This document shows, one piece after another, positions 16,975-25,942 of a stretch of DNA of 43,112 nucleotides. Location: positions 51,626-94,737 of the forward strand of contig CAJTPN010000013.1 in the NCBI GenBank assembly GCA_910578185.1, read 5' to 3'. The notes under the pieces were generated by a model. That model ran no database searches, was not told where the DNA came from, and saw only the letters and a list, made by a program, of their open reading frames with translations. The stretch comes from an uncultured Acetatifactor sp. Lineage in GTDB: Bacteria; Bacillota; Clostridia; Lachnospirales; Lachnospiraceae. Within the stretch, counting starts at the first letter, position 1. Every line of letters starts with the position of its first letter. The position numbers and the translations under genes are program-made.

Positions 16975-17520
16975 ATGAAGAAAAATTTATTAAGTGTGCT
17001 GGTTTTGGTATTGGTTGTTGTGAATATTGCCATGTCTGCGGTTATGATGATCAGTGTCATCAGCACGAACAAAAAGACAGCGGAGCTGATTACAAGCATA
17101 GCGACGGTGTTAAACCTGGATCTGCATAGTCCCGGAGGTAACGGGCCGGTAGACGTGCCTTTGGCGGATATCAAAACTTATGACGACATGACCGGTATTA
17201 TGATCGGTTTGCAGAGGTCTGTCACCATTAATGAAGACGGATCCAGGACGGAGGGAAAGCAGCTGTATCTGGTTTTTGATCTGTCCCTGCAAATGAATAT
17301 GAAGCATGAGGATTACAAGACCTATGGCGAGACGATTGCCGACAGGCGCACCATGATTCTGGAGGCAGTGACGGATGTGGTCAGCTCACATACGGAAGAG
17401 GATTGCCGTGGCAGCAATATCAAGGGGGTCGAGCAGGAGATTTTGAGTGCTCTCCAGAAGTTATTTGGTTCGGACTTTATATTTAAGGTTTCCATGCTGA
17501 ACTTAAAGTGCAGCGGTTGA
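16975..17520 (+). CDS. fliL: Flagellar basal body-associated protein FliL
   Basis: FliL is a single-pass membrane protein that surrounds and supports the stator. The 181-residue product has an N-terminal helix (SVLVLVLVVVNIAMSAVMMI, residues ~5-24) and a periplasmic stomatin-like FliL domain. It contains YLVFDLSLQMN and the typical ending RRTMILEAVTDVVSS... through IEQ-like GVEQEILSALQKLFG. It lies between motB and fliM, in line with its stator role. Confidence 0.92.
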   Translation: MKKNLLSVLVLVLVVVNIAMSAVMMISVISTNKKTAELITSIATVLNLDLHSPGGNGPVDVPLADIKTYDDMTGIMIGLQRSVTINEDGSRTEGKQLYLVFDLSLQMNMKHEDYKTYGETIADRRTMILEAVTDVVSSHTEEDCRGSNIKGVEQEILSALQKLFGSDFIFKVSMLNLKCSG

Positions 17521-17581
17521 TGGAAATAGATAAGGATGTAAGCAATGAGACAAACAGCTATGCGATTGGAGGTGAACTTGT

Positions 17582-18562
17582 GTGGGCGAGGTCCTTTCCC
17601 AGAGTGAAATAGATAACCTGCTTGCAGCGTTATCAACAGGTGAGCTTGATGTAGACCAGATGCAGGAAAGCGAAGAGAAGAAGATAAAAAGCTATGACTT
17701 CAGCCGCCCTACAAAGTTTTCCAAGGAACATTTGAGAACGCTGGAATTCATCTTTGAGCATTACAGCAGGTTGATTTCCACGAATCTCCCGGTATATCTT
17801 CGAAAGAATGTACAGGTTGCGGTGACCAGTTCGGAGACCAACACCTTTAACGAATTTACCAATGCTTTATCCAGCCCTGTGATTTTGGGGATTGTTGATT
17901 TTGCGCCTCTCAACGGTTCCATTATCATTGACTTGGCTACGAACCTTGGGTATGCCATGCTTGACAGAATGTTGGGAGGAAATGGAACTCCTCTGGACAA
18001 GAGCAGAGAATTTTCTGAGATAGAGCAGACGATTATTGAAAAAATATTGGTGATGTTTACCCAGCTCTTGCGGGAACCATGGCGGAATGTTATTGATATA
18101 TCACCTGTCCTGAGCCGGCTGGAAACGAATCCACAGTTTGCACAAATTATAGCCCCGGGTGATATGGTCGCTATTGTGACTTTAAATATTAAAATCGGGG
18201 ATGTTGAAGGCTTCATGAATGTTTGTCTTCCGTTTTTTACACTGGAAGACGTGATGGATAAGCTGAATACGAAGTTTTGGTATTCCACCATGCAGGAGAA
18301 TCGTGACGAAAATTATGAGGCTTACGTGGAATCGCTGATTCGCAAGGTAAATGTGCCTGTAAGGGCAGTGCTTGGAAAGAGTACCATAACCGTAAATGAT
18401 TTTATGAATTTGCAGGTGGGGGACTGTATCCGCCTGAATACCGGAGTGGACGAAGACATGAATGTTTATGTAGGCAATATTAAAAAATTTACCGCGTTAC
18501 CCGGCACTGAAAAAGACTCTTATGCTGTCAGGATTACATCGGTTATCAGAGAGGAGGAGTAA
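17582..18562 (+). CDS. fliM: Flagellar motor switch protein FliM
   Basis: FliM is the C-ring protein that binds CheY-P and switches motor direction. The 326-residue protein begins with the CheY-binding motif LSQSEIDNLLAAL. The middle CheC-like domain follows (LNGSIIIDLATNLGYAMLDR, then MLGGNG), and a SpoA (FliN-like) domain closes it (residues ~255-325). The start is GTG, supported by GGAGGTGA (17568-17575) six bases upstream. It is followed after three bases by fliY. Confidence 0.97.
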   Translation: MGEVLSQSEIDNLLAALSTGELDVDQMQESEEKKIKSYDFSRPTKFSKEHLRTLEFIFEHYSRLISTNLPVYLRKNVQVAVTSSETNTFNEFTNALSSPVILGIVDFAPLNGSIIIDLATNLGYAMLDRMLGGNGTPLDKSREFSEIEQTIIEKILVMFTQLLREPWRNVIDISPVLSRLETNPQFAQIIAPGDMVAIVTLNIKIGDVEGFMNVCLPFFTLEDVMDKLNTKFWYSTMQENRDENYEAYVESLIRKVNVPVRAVLGKSTITVNDFMNLQVGDCIRLNTGVDEDMNVYVGNIKKFTALPGTEKDSYAVRITSVIREEE

Positions 18563-18565
18563 ACA

Positions 18566-19924
18566 ATGGATGCAGGAATGTTGTCTCAAGATGAGATAAA
18601 TGCGTTACTCACCGGTATGGATGTGTCTGATGACGATGGGCAGGATACAGAGACCGCAGGCACGGACGGACCGGTGGACAGTTCGCAGATAGTCAATAAT
18701 GACGCAGTCCTTACGGACGTGGAGAAGGATGCAATCGGCGAGGTGGCCAATATCAGTATGGGCTCCTCGGCCACTACATTATATTCCCTTGTAAGCAGAA
18801 AAGTAAATATTACGACACCTCAGGTAGAGCTTGCTACATGGGATAATTTGTTGACACAGTATGAAAGACCTTGCGTTTTTATTCAAATCAAGTATACGGT
18901 GGGATTGGACGGCACCAATATTCTGATTTTGAAGGAACATGATGTGAAAGTCATCACAGATTTGATGATGGGAGGGGACGGTACCAATACGGGAGGAGAG
19001 CTTGGAGAGTTACATTTAAGTGCTATCTCCGAGGCGATGAATCAGATGATGGGAGCATCGGCCACATCGCTTTCCACCATGTTGCAGACCAAAATTGATA
19101 TCAGTCCGCCAGAGGCATCCCTTTTGGATTTAACAAAGATAGAGGGGGGCGGCGGAGAGATTTCTCCCTTTCTGGGAGGCCTGTTTGTAAAGATAGCTTT
19201 CAGGATGCAGATTGACGATTTAGTAGACAGCTCAATTATGCAGCTATACCCGGTAGAGTTTGCACGTAATGTTGTAAGCACATTTATGAACACGCAAACG
19301 GGGGCTGGAGATTCCGGCGCTGACAGTCAGGAGGTAAGCAGTGCGCCTGCCACCGATATGTCACAGCAGACAATGAATGCCGGTGCAGGAATGCCTGCTC
19401 AGGACATGAATCCGCAGATGCCTCCTCAGGATATGAGCTATCAGATGATGGGAATGCCTCCTCAAATGATGGGAATGCCTCCTCAGATGATGAATCCTCA
19501 AATGATGGGAATGAATTCTCAAATGATGAATCCACAGATGATGGGAATGAATCCTCAGGTTATGGGAATGAACCCCCAGATGGGAATGCCGATGGGTATG
19601 GGAGTATCCACTGGCGCGGCAATGCAGAATGTAAACGTTCAGCCGGCACAGTTCCAAAGCTTTTCCAACGATGGGAGAGGCATTGCAGGCCAGGAAAATA
19701 TCGGAATTATTATGGATGTCCCGCTGGAAGTTACTGTGGAGCTTGGCCGTACTTCCAAGTCGATTTCCGAAATTCTAAACTTTGCACCCGGCACGATTAT
19801 CGAGCTTGACAGAATTGCCGGTGAACCAATAGATGTACTGGTAAATGGCAAGTTTGTGGCTAAGGGAGAAGTTGTTGTAATCGAAGAAAGCTTTAGTGTG
19901 AGAGTAACAGAGATTATAAAGTAG
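18566..19924 (+). CDS. fliY: Flagellar motor switch phosphatase FliY with Met/Pro/Gln-rich linker
   Basis: FliY combines a FliN-type C-ring domain with a CheC-type CheY-P phosphatase. The 452-residue protein (B. subtilis 378) starts with LSQDEINALL, a CheY-binding motif. Two CheC active-site patterns (D/S-x3-E-x2-N-x22-P) are intact: D-AIG-E-VA-N and S-AIS-E-AM-N, each with Pro 23 residues later. A repetitive linker (residues ~270-350) is built from MGMPPQM and MNPQMMGM units. A C-terminal SpoA domain (~375-450) closes the protein. Phosphatase activity is therefore expected in addition to structural duty. The annotation fliN is often used for this gene. Confidence 0.95.
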   Translation: MDAGMLSQDEINALLTGMDVSDDDGQDTETAGTDGPVDSSQIVNNDAVLTDVEKDAIGEVANISMGSSATTLYSLVSRKVNITTPQVELATWDNLLTQYERPCVFIQIKYTVGLDGTNILILKEHDVKVITDLMMGGDGTNTGGELGELHLSAISEAMNQMMGASATSLSTMLQTKIDISPPEASLLDLTKIEGGGGEISPFLGGLFVKIAFRMQIDDLVDSSIMQLYPVEFARNVVSTFMNTQTGAGDSGADSQEVSSAPATDMSQQTMNAGAGMPAQDMNPQMPPQDMSYQMMGMPPQMMGMPPQMMNPQMMGMNSQMMNPQMMGMNPQVMGMNPQMGMPMGMGVSTGAAMQNVNVQPAQFQSFSNDGRGIAGQENIGIIMDVPLEVTVELGRTSKSISEILNFAPGTIIELDRIAGEPIDVLVNGKFVAKGEVVVIEESFSVRVTEIIK

Positions 19925-19936
19925 GAGGAAGTTATA

Positions 19937-20299
19937 ATGGCAAAGAATATTTTGGTATGTGATGATGCAGCGTTCATGAGGATGATGATCAAAGACATTT
20001 TGACCAAAAACGGTTATAATGTTGCGGGCGAGGCGGAAAATGGTCTGAAGGCAGTGGAAAAGTATAAGGAAGTTACACCTGATCTTGTGCTGATGGATAT
20101 TACCATGCCTGAAATGGACGGAATTCAGGCATTGAAGGAAATTAAAAAAGTAGATGCTGCGGCTAAGATTATTATGTGCTCCGCAATGGGACAGCAGGCA
20201 ATGGTAATTGAATCTATTCAGGCCGGCGCGAAGGATTTCATAGTGAAACCCTTTCAGCCGGAGCGTGTTTTGGAAGCAGTGAAGAAGGTTGTCGGTTAA
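19937..20299 (+). CDS. cheY: Chemotaxis response regulator CheY
   Basis: CheY is phosphorylated by CheA and binds FliM/FliY to bias rotation. This 120-residue single-domain receiver has all key residues: acidic pair Asp9/Asp10, phosphorylated Asp54 (LVLMDITMPEMDG), Ser82 (switch) and Lys104 (DFIVKPF). There is no output domain. AGGAGG precedes the ATG. Its stop overlaps the fliO start (TAATG). Position between fliY and fliO matches B. subtilis. Confidence 0.97.
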   Translation: MAKNILVCDDAAFMRMMIKDILTKNGYNVAGEAENGLKAVEKYKEVTPDLVLMDITMPEMDGIQALKEIKKVDAAAKIIMCSAMGQQAMVIESIQAGAKDFIVKPFQPERVLEAVKKVVG

Positions 20300-20733
20300 T
20301 GTTGCTTTTGGTTACAAGCGCAGGCAGCTATGCCCAGCTTATCACCGTTCTGATTTTGTTTGTTATTGTGTTGGGAATTACGGCATTTACAACCAAATGG
20401 ATTGCAAATTATCAGAAACAGCAGGGTGTAAAAGAAAACATTCAAGTGATAGATACCGTTCGAATTGCGAATAATAAATATGTCCAGATTATAAGGGTAG
20501 GCGGAAAATATATGGTGATTGCGATCTGCAAGGACACGGTTACCATGTTGGGCGAGGTTCTGAAGGAAGAACTGATTATGGATGAGGCTTTTTCTGTGGA
20601 AGCAAAAGATGCAGGAAAGGAATCTTCACAGAAATTCAGTTTTCAGGAATTCCTTGACAGGGCTTCTGGGTCCAGAAAAAATGGTGCTGCCCGGGATGAA
20701 TTAGAGGAAGATCAATCACATGATGAAAAATAA
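20299..20733 (+). CDS. fliO: Flagellar biosynthetic protein FliO (FliZ)
   Basis: FliO is a membrane protein that helps FliP assemble into the export gate core. The 144-residue product has one N-terminal membrane helix (ITVLILFVIVLGITAFTTKW, residues ~15-34) and the cytoplasmic FliO domain (NIQVIDTVRIANNKYVQIIR then VGGKYMVIAICKDTVTML). No cleavable signal is obvious. It overlaps cheY by one base and fliP by 14, so the genes are tightly coupled. Confidence 0.92.
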   Translation: MLLLVTSAGSYAQLITVLILFVIVLGITAFTTKWIANYQKQQGVKENIQVIDTVRIANNKYVQIIRVGGKYMVIAICKDTVTMLGEVLKEELIMDEAFSVEAKDAGKESSQKFSFQEFLDRASGSRKNGAARDELEEDQSHDEK

Positions 20734-21517
20734 GCTTAAATTCAAGCGAATAGTAACCGCAATATGCCTGCTGATCACGGTGGGCATATTGTGTATTCAA
20801 AATTCAATAACGGCATCTGCATCTGGTGAGGTGGCTGATCTGGGGCAGTCGTTAACGATTTCTTTGGATAATAATGGCAATGGAGAGTTAAACGGTAATT
20901 TGAGAATTTTTTTGACGTTGACGTTAATTGCCATTGCGCCAACCATTATTATTATGATGACGGCGTTTACGCGTATCATCATAGTATTGCATTTTACCCG
21001 TGCCGCTCTGAACACACAGCAGGCGCCTCCAAATCAAATATTGGTAGGGTTGGCGTTGATATTGACATTTTTCATTATGGAACCCACGGTGGCGACGATT
21101 AATGAACAGGCGATTGTGCCGTTGCAGGCAGGGGAGATCGATCAGGCAGAGGCATTGGAGATAGGGATTGCTTCTCTGAGGGACTTTATGTATCCCCAGA
21201 CGCAGGTAAAGGATGTGCAATTATTTATGGATATTGCGGGACGGACATGGGACGGACAGAATATAAGCGATATCCCTTTTTCTGTGTTGTTGCCCAGCTT
21301 TATGTTGAGTGAATTGAGAATAGCATTTTGGATAGGATTTATGATATATATTCCGTTCATTGTGATCGATATGGTGGTTGCGTCAACACTGATGAGTATG
21401 GGTATGATGATGCTGCCGCCTACAACGATTTCCATGCCTTTTAAAATTTTGTTGTTTGTGCTGGCGGATGGCTGGAGCCTTGTTCTGGGAAATCTGGTGG
21501 CAACATTTTACGTTTAA
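20720..21517 (+). CDS. fliP: Flagellar export gate protein FliP
   Basis: FliP forms the pentameric core of the export gate. The 265-residue protein has a cleavable signal peptide (VTAICLLITVGILCIQNSIT followed by ASA) and four membrane helices. Family motifs include LTLIAIAPTIIIMMTAFTRI and RAALNTQQAPPNQILVGLAL, plus the C-terminal GMMMLPPTTISMPFKILLFV. The ATG at 20720 lies inside the end of fliO. Confidence 0.96.
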   Translation: MMKNKLKFKRIVTAICLLITVGILCIQNSITASASGEVADLGQSLTISLDNNGNGELNGNLRIFLTLTLIAIAPTIIIMMTAFTRIIIVLHFTRAALNTQQAPPNQILVGLALILTFFIMEPTVATINEQAIVPLQAGEIDQAEALEIGIASLRDFMYPQTQVKDVQLFMDIAGRTWDGQNISDIPFSVLLPSFMLSELRIAFWIGFMIYIPFIVIDMVVASTLMSMGMMMLPPTTISMPFKILLFVLADGWSLVLGNLVATFYV

Positions 21518-21541
21518 AAAGCCTGGATTATATGATATAAT
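21513..21541 (+). promoter_or_regulatory. Possible internal promoter upstream of fliQ
   Basis: TTTAAA (21513-21518) and TATAAT (21536-21541) with a 17-base spacer lie at the fliP stop, in a 116-base gap before fliQ. The -10 is consensus and the -35 is weak. The gap also contains a GC-rich stretch around GGCCCC (21562). It may boost expression of the distal export genes. Confidence 0.35.
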
Positions 21542-21633
21542 AAAGCGAAGTAACGGTTCGGCCCCAGGGAAAAGCCTGTGGAAGTTTCGGAGATGAACTG
21601 TGACAAAATGAAGAATGAGCGGAGGTGTGCAGG

Positions 21634-21906
21634 TTGACAATAGAAGCGGTGACGGATATTACAAGACAGGCGCTGTTTTTAATAATTAAGGTATCAATGC
21701 CGGTATTGCTGGTGTCTCTGTGTGTTGGCTTGGCAGTCAGTATTTTTCAGACGGTTACTTCAATTCAGGAACAGACACTTACTTTTGTACCGAAGATTGT
21801 TTGTGTATTTTTGGCATTGGTATTATTTGGAAACTGGATGATGAATTCACTGGTGGAATTTATGACTATGCTTTGGGGCAGTTTTGCCCAATATGTGCAT
21901 AGATAG
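21634..21906 (+). CDS. fliQ: Flagellar export gate protein FliQ
   Basis: FliQ is a small hairpin protein that wraps around the FliP-FliR gate. From TTG 21634 the product has 90 residues, exactly the family size, and two membrane helices (VSMPVLLVSLCVGLAVSIFQ; VCVFLALVLFGNWMMNSLVE) separated by the conserved TSIQEQTLTFVPK loop. The frame is open from GTG 21625, but that codon lies in the ribosome site GGAGG (21621-21625), which is 8 bases before TTG 21634. Its stop is close to the fliR start. Confidence 0.94.
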   Translation: MTIEAVTDITRQALFLIIKVSMPVLLVSLCVGLAVSIFQTVTSIQEQTLTFVPKIVCVFLALVLFGNWMMNSLVEFMTMLWGSFAQYVHR

Positions 21907-21923
21907 TGGGAGTTGAGTCGGGA

Positions 21924-22706
21924 ATGATCGAATACTCCTTTTCCATGTATGATTTGGAATATTTTCTGCTGATCTTGACACGGATATCCTGCTTTGTGTT
22001 CGTGGCCCCTTTTTTCAGCATGAAAAATACACCTTCCGTAGTGCGCCTTGGCATCAGCTTTTTTACTGCCATGCTGCTGTATCAGGTTCTGACACCGGCG
22101 GAACCGATTGCATATGCAACGCTGTTGGAATATGTGGTTATTGTGATTAAGGAAGCCGTCACAGGGCTGCTGATTGGATTTGCGGCAAATATCTGTATGT
22201 CCATTGTTAATTTTGCTGGGTCTATTGCGGATATGGAAGTGGGTTTATCCATGGTAACATTGATGGATCCCACCAGTCGTGAGGCAACCAGTGTTACGGG
22301 AGTATTATATCAGTATGTTTTTATGCTACTGATGATTGCTACGGGAATGTACCGGTATTTATTTGGGGCGCTAGCAGATACTTTTTTGTTGATTCCCGTG
22401 AACGGAGCCGTATTGCGCAGCGATGCGCTGCTGGCGTCCACGTTGGAATTTCTAAAGGATTATGTCATTATCGGCTTTCGTATCATTTTGCCGATTTTCT
22501 GTGCAATATTGCTTCTGAATGCGATTCTGGGTGTGCTGGCCAGGGTATCGCCGCAGTTGAATATGTTTGCGGTTGGTATTCAGCTGAAGGTGCTGGTTGG
22601 GCTTTCCGTTATTTTTTTGACGGCGGAGCTTCTGCCCGGAGCTGCTGATTTTATCTTTCAGGAAATGAAGAAAATGATAGTTACTTTTGTGGGTACAATG
22701 CAATGA
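21924..22706 (+). CDS. fliR: Flagellar export gate protein FliR
   Basis: FliR completes the FliP5-FliQ4-FliR1 gate. From ATG 21924 the product is ~260 residues with about six membrane helices and the motif MVTLMDPTSREATSVTGVLY typical of FliR (where DP and T-rich loops are conserved). A GTG at 21906 would add six residues and touch the fliQ stop. The ATG fits the family start better, with GGGAG some 11 bases upstream. It overlaps flhB by four bases (ATGA). Confidence 0.93.
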   Translation: MIEYSFSMYDLEYFLLILTRISCFVFVAPFFSMKNTPSVVRLGISFFTAMLLYQVLTPAEPIAYATLLEYVVIVIKEAVTGLLIGFAANICMSIVNFAGSIADMEVGLSMVTLMDPTSREATSVTGVLYQYVFMLLMIATGMYRYLFGALADTFLLIPVNGAVLRSDALLASTLEFLKDYVIIGFRIILPIFCAILLLNAILGVLARVSPQLNMFAVGIQLKVLVGLSVIFLTAELLPGAADFIFQEMKKMIVTFVGTMQ

Positions 22707-23812
22707 TTCGTTATAATCTTCAGTTTTTTGCAAAAGAGGGTATGGGTGGCGAGAAGACGGAGCCCGCTACTCAAAAACGATTGGACGACGCCCGCAAGGA
22801 GGGGCAGGTTGCCAAGAGTAAAGAGATTTCAAACGGCATGGGACTGCTGACTTTGTTTTTGGTTCTGAAATTGTGGGTGGGCAATATGGGGATTCAGTTG
22901 ATGGGAGTCTTCAGCGGCATCTACGACATGATACCGGCGGTGACTACATATTGGAATGGAACCATGCCCCAGAGGGATACGGGGATTGTATATCGTCAGC
23001 TCCTTTGGAAAGTGATTGTCATTATAGCCCCTATTTTGCTGCTTGGCTTGCTTGTGGGCTTTGTCTGTAATGTTATTCAGGTCAAGTGGAAGGTTACAAC
23101 CAAGCCCCTGCACCCCAAGTTCAGTAAACTGAACCCCATAAATGGTTTTAAGAAGTTTCTTTCCGTTCAATCGCTGGTGGAACTGGTAAAGTCCATTCTA
23201 AAGATATTGTTGATCGTTTATATCTGTTATGGATATCTGAAAGACAAGTGGCCGATTTTGTTTAACCTGTATGGTGTGACATTAATGCAGGCTCTGCAGT
23301 TGATTGCAGAGATAGTGACAGATCTGGGAATAAGGATTTCCATTTTTTATATGCTGATTGCAGCAGGGGATTTTATCTATCAGAAGTTTAAATTCAAAAA
23401 TGATATGAAGATGACAAAGCAGGAGATCAAGGAAGAATTTAAACAGCAGGAAGGTGATCCGGCGGTCAAGGGCAAGATCAGACAAAAGATGATGGAGGTT
23501 TCCAGACGCCGTATGATGCAGGCGCTTCCCCAGGCAGATGTGGTAATTACGAATCCCACACATTTTGCGGTGGCGATTAAATACGATCCGGAAGTGGCGG
23601 ATGCCCCCATTGTGATTGCAAAGGGTGAGGACTATCTGGCGGCACGTATCAAGGAAGCGGCAAAGGAATATAAGATTGAAATCGTTGAGAATAAGCCTTT
23701 GGCCCGGATGCTGTACGCCAATGTGGATGTTGGTCAGGCGGTGCCGCCGGAACTTTATCAGGCGGTGGCGGAAGTTCTTGCCTTCGTATATCATTTGCAG
23801 GGGAAAATTTAA
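22703..23812 (+). CDS. flhB: Flagellar export switch protein FlhB
   Basis: FlhB is the export apparatus component whose autocleavage switches substrate class from hook to filament. The 369-residue protein starts with a cytoplasmic GEKTEPATQKRLDDARKEGQ motif, has four membrane helices, then a linker and the C-terminal autoprotease domain with N284-P-T-H287 in VITNPTHFAVAIKY; cleavage occurs between Asn and Pro. It works with FliK. The ATG overlaps the fliR stop. Confidence 0.97.
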   Translation: MIRYNLQFFAKEGMGGEKTEPATQKRLDDARKEGQVAKSKEISNGMGLLTLFLVLKLWVGNMGIQLMGVFSGIYDMIPAVTTYWNGTMPQRDTGIVYRQLLWKVIVIIAPILLLGLLVGFVCNVIQVKWKVTTKPLHPKFSKLNPINGFKKFLSVQSLVELVKSILKILLIVYICYGYLKDKWPILFNLYGVTLMQALQLIAEIVTDLGIRISIFYMLIAAGDFIYQKFKFKNDMKMTKQEIKEEFKQQEGDPAVKGKIRQKMMEVSRRRMMQALPQADVVITNPTHFAVAIKYDPEVADAPIVIAKGEDYLAARIKEAAKEYKIEIVENKPLARMLYANVDVGQAVPPELYQAVAEVLAFVYHLQGKI

Positions 23813-23895
23813 GAATAAAGAATTTGTTGTCTTAAAATAGAGTATAAAAAGGGTGTGTAAGTATATGAGTGGAATGAGGAAGGAGAGTACGGCAT

Positions 23896-25941
23896 ATGAG
23901 TGCTAGGTTGGCTAAAACAGATGCAATTGTGGCTATTTATGTGTTAGTCGCATTTATTATGCTGATTGTGCCTCTTCCTGCAACGGTACTGGATGTCTTT
24001 ATGGCGTTCAATATCGCGGTGGGCTTTACGATATTGTTTGCCTGTATGTTTACGAAAGAGGTTTTGGATTTATCTTACTATCCTACTATTTTGCTGTTCA
24101 CAACCATATTCAGGATCGCAATGAACGTTTCTTCCACCAGATTGATTCTGACTACGGGGACATCCGGAAATGTGGTACAGGTTTTCGGTGCGTTTGTCGG
24201 CGGCGGTGATTTGATTGTAGGTGCCATTGTCTTTATTATTTTGATTATGATTCAGTTCCTGGTCATCAATAAAGGTTCCGAGCGTGTGGCTGAAGTAACG
24301 GCGAGATTTACCCTGGACGCCATGCCCGGTAAGCAGATGGCAATAGACGCCGATTTGAATACCGGCGCCATTGACGATAAGGAGGCAAAAGAGAGGCGGG
24401 ATAAGATCCAGATGGAGTCCAGTTTCTTTGGTTCCATGGATGGTGCCGTGAAATATGTAAAGGGAGACGCTGTTGCCGGACTGCTCTTGACTGTGATCAA
24501 CCTGGTGGGTGGTATTGCCATGGGAATGATACGGGGAAATATGGAGATAATGGGAGCATTGGATAACTACGGCATTCTTACCATCGGTGACGGCCTGGTG
24601 AGCCAAATTCCTTCCCTGCTGATCTCTCTGTCAACCGGTGTTCTTGTCACAAAGGGAACCAAGGAGGCGGAATTTGGTCCTGCGATTCTCAAACAGCTCT
24701 TCGGAATACCAAAAGTTATGTATATGGTGGGAGGCACGTTATCCTTCCTGGGAATCGTCACGGAATTGAATACGATTCTCTTTTTGGGGATGGGCCTGAT
24801 TTTCATTGTGGGCGGAAGGATGATGGCCGGCAACCTGGAGACTGCGGCGATCGAAAGTGAACTGGAAAGCGAAGAGGAAGCGGCGGAGGAGATCCGGCAG
24901 CTGGAGAATGTAAACACTTTGCTGCAGGTGGACCCGATAGAGTTGGAATTTGGATATGGTATTATTCCTTTGGCTGATGTGAATCAGGGCGGGGACCTGC
25001 TGGACCGCGTGGTAATGATCCGGCGTCAGATTGCTACGGAGCTGGGGACGGTAGTGCCCATCATACGTTTGAGGGACAATATCCAGTTGAATCCAAACCA
25101 GTATATTATTAAGATCAAAGGAATCCAGGTCAGTGAGGGTGAGATTTTATTCGATCATTATATGGCCATGAATCCCGGATATGTGGAAGAAGAGATTGCA
25201 GGTATTCCAACCTTTGAGCCTTCTTTCCATCTGCCGGCGATCTGGATAACAGAGGGGCAAAGGGAGCGGGCGGAGAGCTTTGGCTATACCGTGGTAGATC
25301 CGCCTTCCATTATTGCAACGCATCTGACGGAAGTGATCAGGCAGTTTATTGCCGAGCTGTTGACCAGGCAGGATACACAGAGCCTGATCAACAATATAAA
25401 GGAATCCAATCCTTCTGTGACGGAGGAGCTGGTGCCAAAACTGCTTGGGCTTGGCGATGTACAAAAAGTATTGCAGAATCTGCTGAAAGAAGGTATTTCC
25501 ATAAGGGATCTTCTGACCATTATGGAGACCCTTGCGGATTATGCTCCTGCCACCAGGGATACCGATATCCTGACGGAATATGTAAGGCAGAGTCTGAAGC
25601 GTGCGATTTCTACAAAATATTTTCCTTCTCACGAGACTACCAATGTGGTAACATTGGATCCAAAGGTGGAGCAGGAGATTATGGGAAGCGTGAAACAGAC
25701 GGAAAACGGCGCCTTTTTGAATCTGGATCCCAGCAGGTCCAGAGCTATCATAGATTCCGTCGGCAAGGAAGTACAAAAGTTGGAGAATCTGGGAAAGAGC
25801 CCTATAGTGATTACTTCTCCTATTGTGCGTATGTATTTTAAGCGTCTCACAGAGGATTATTACAAAGACCTTGTGGTAGTTTCCTACAATGAAGTGGAAT
25901 CTAATGTAGAGTTACAGTCGGTTGGGATGGTGACAGCATAA
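23896..25941 (+). CDS. flhA: Flagellar export gate protein FlhA
   Basis: FlhA is the large nonameric export gate protein that uses the proton motive force and docks chaperone-substrate complexes. The 681-residue protein has eight predicted membrane helices in residues ~1-320, with the conserved FHIPEP-family segment around YPTILLFTTIFRIAMNVSST and RVAEVTARFTLDAMPGKQMA, and a four-subdomain cytoplasmic part (residues ~330-681). GGAAGGAGA precedes the ATG. The 83-base gap after flhB shows only an AT-rich stretch. Confidence 0.97.
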   Translation: MSARLAKTDAIVAIYVLVAFIMLIVPLPATVLDVFMAFNIAVGFTILFACMFTKEVLDLSYYPTILLFTTIFRIAMNVSSTRLILTTGTSGNVVQVFGAFVGGGDLIVGAIVFIILIMIQFLVINKGSERVAEVTARFTLDAMPGKQMAIDADLNTGAIDDKEAKERRDKIQMESSFFGSMDGAVKYVKGDAVAGLLLTVINLVGGIAMGMIRGNMEIMGALDNYGILTIGDGLVSQIPSLLISLSTGVLVTKGTKEAEFGPAILKQLFGIPKVMYMVGGTLSFLGIVTELNTILFLGMGLIFIVGGRMMAGNLETAAIESELESEEEAAEEIRQLENVNTLLQVDPIELEFGYGIIPLADVNQGGDLLDRVVMIRRQIATELGTVVPIIRLRDNIQLNPNQYIIKIKGIQVSEGEILFDHYMAMNPGYVEEEIAGIPTFEPSFHLPAIWITEGQRERAESFGYTVVDPPSIIATHLTEVIRQFIAELLTRQDTQSLINNIKESNPSVTEELVPKLLGLGDVQKVLQNLLKEGISIRDLLTIMETLADYAPATRDTDILTEYVRQSLKRAISTKYFPSHETTNVVTLDPKVEQEIMGSVKQTENGAFLNLDPSRSRAIIDSVGKEVQKLENLGKSPIVITSPIVRMYFKRLTEDYYKDLVVVSYNEVESNVELQSVGMVTA

Positions 25942-25942
25942 A

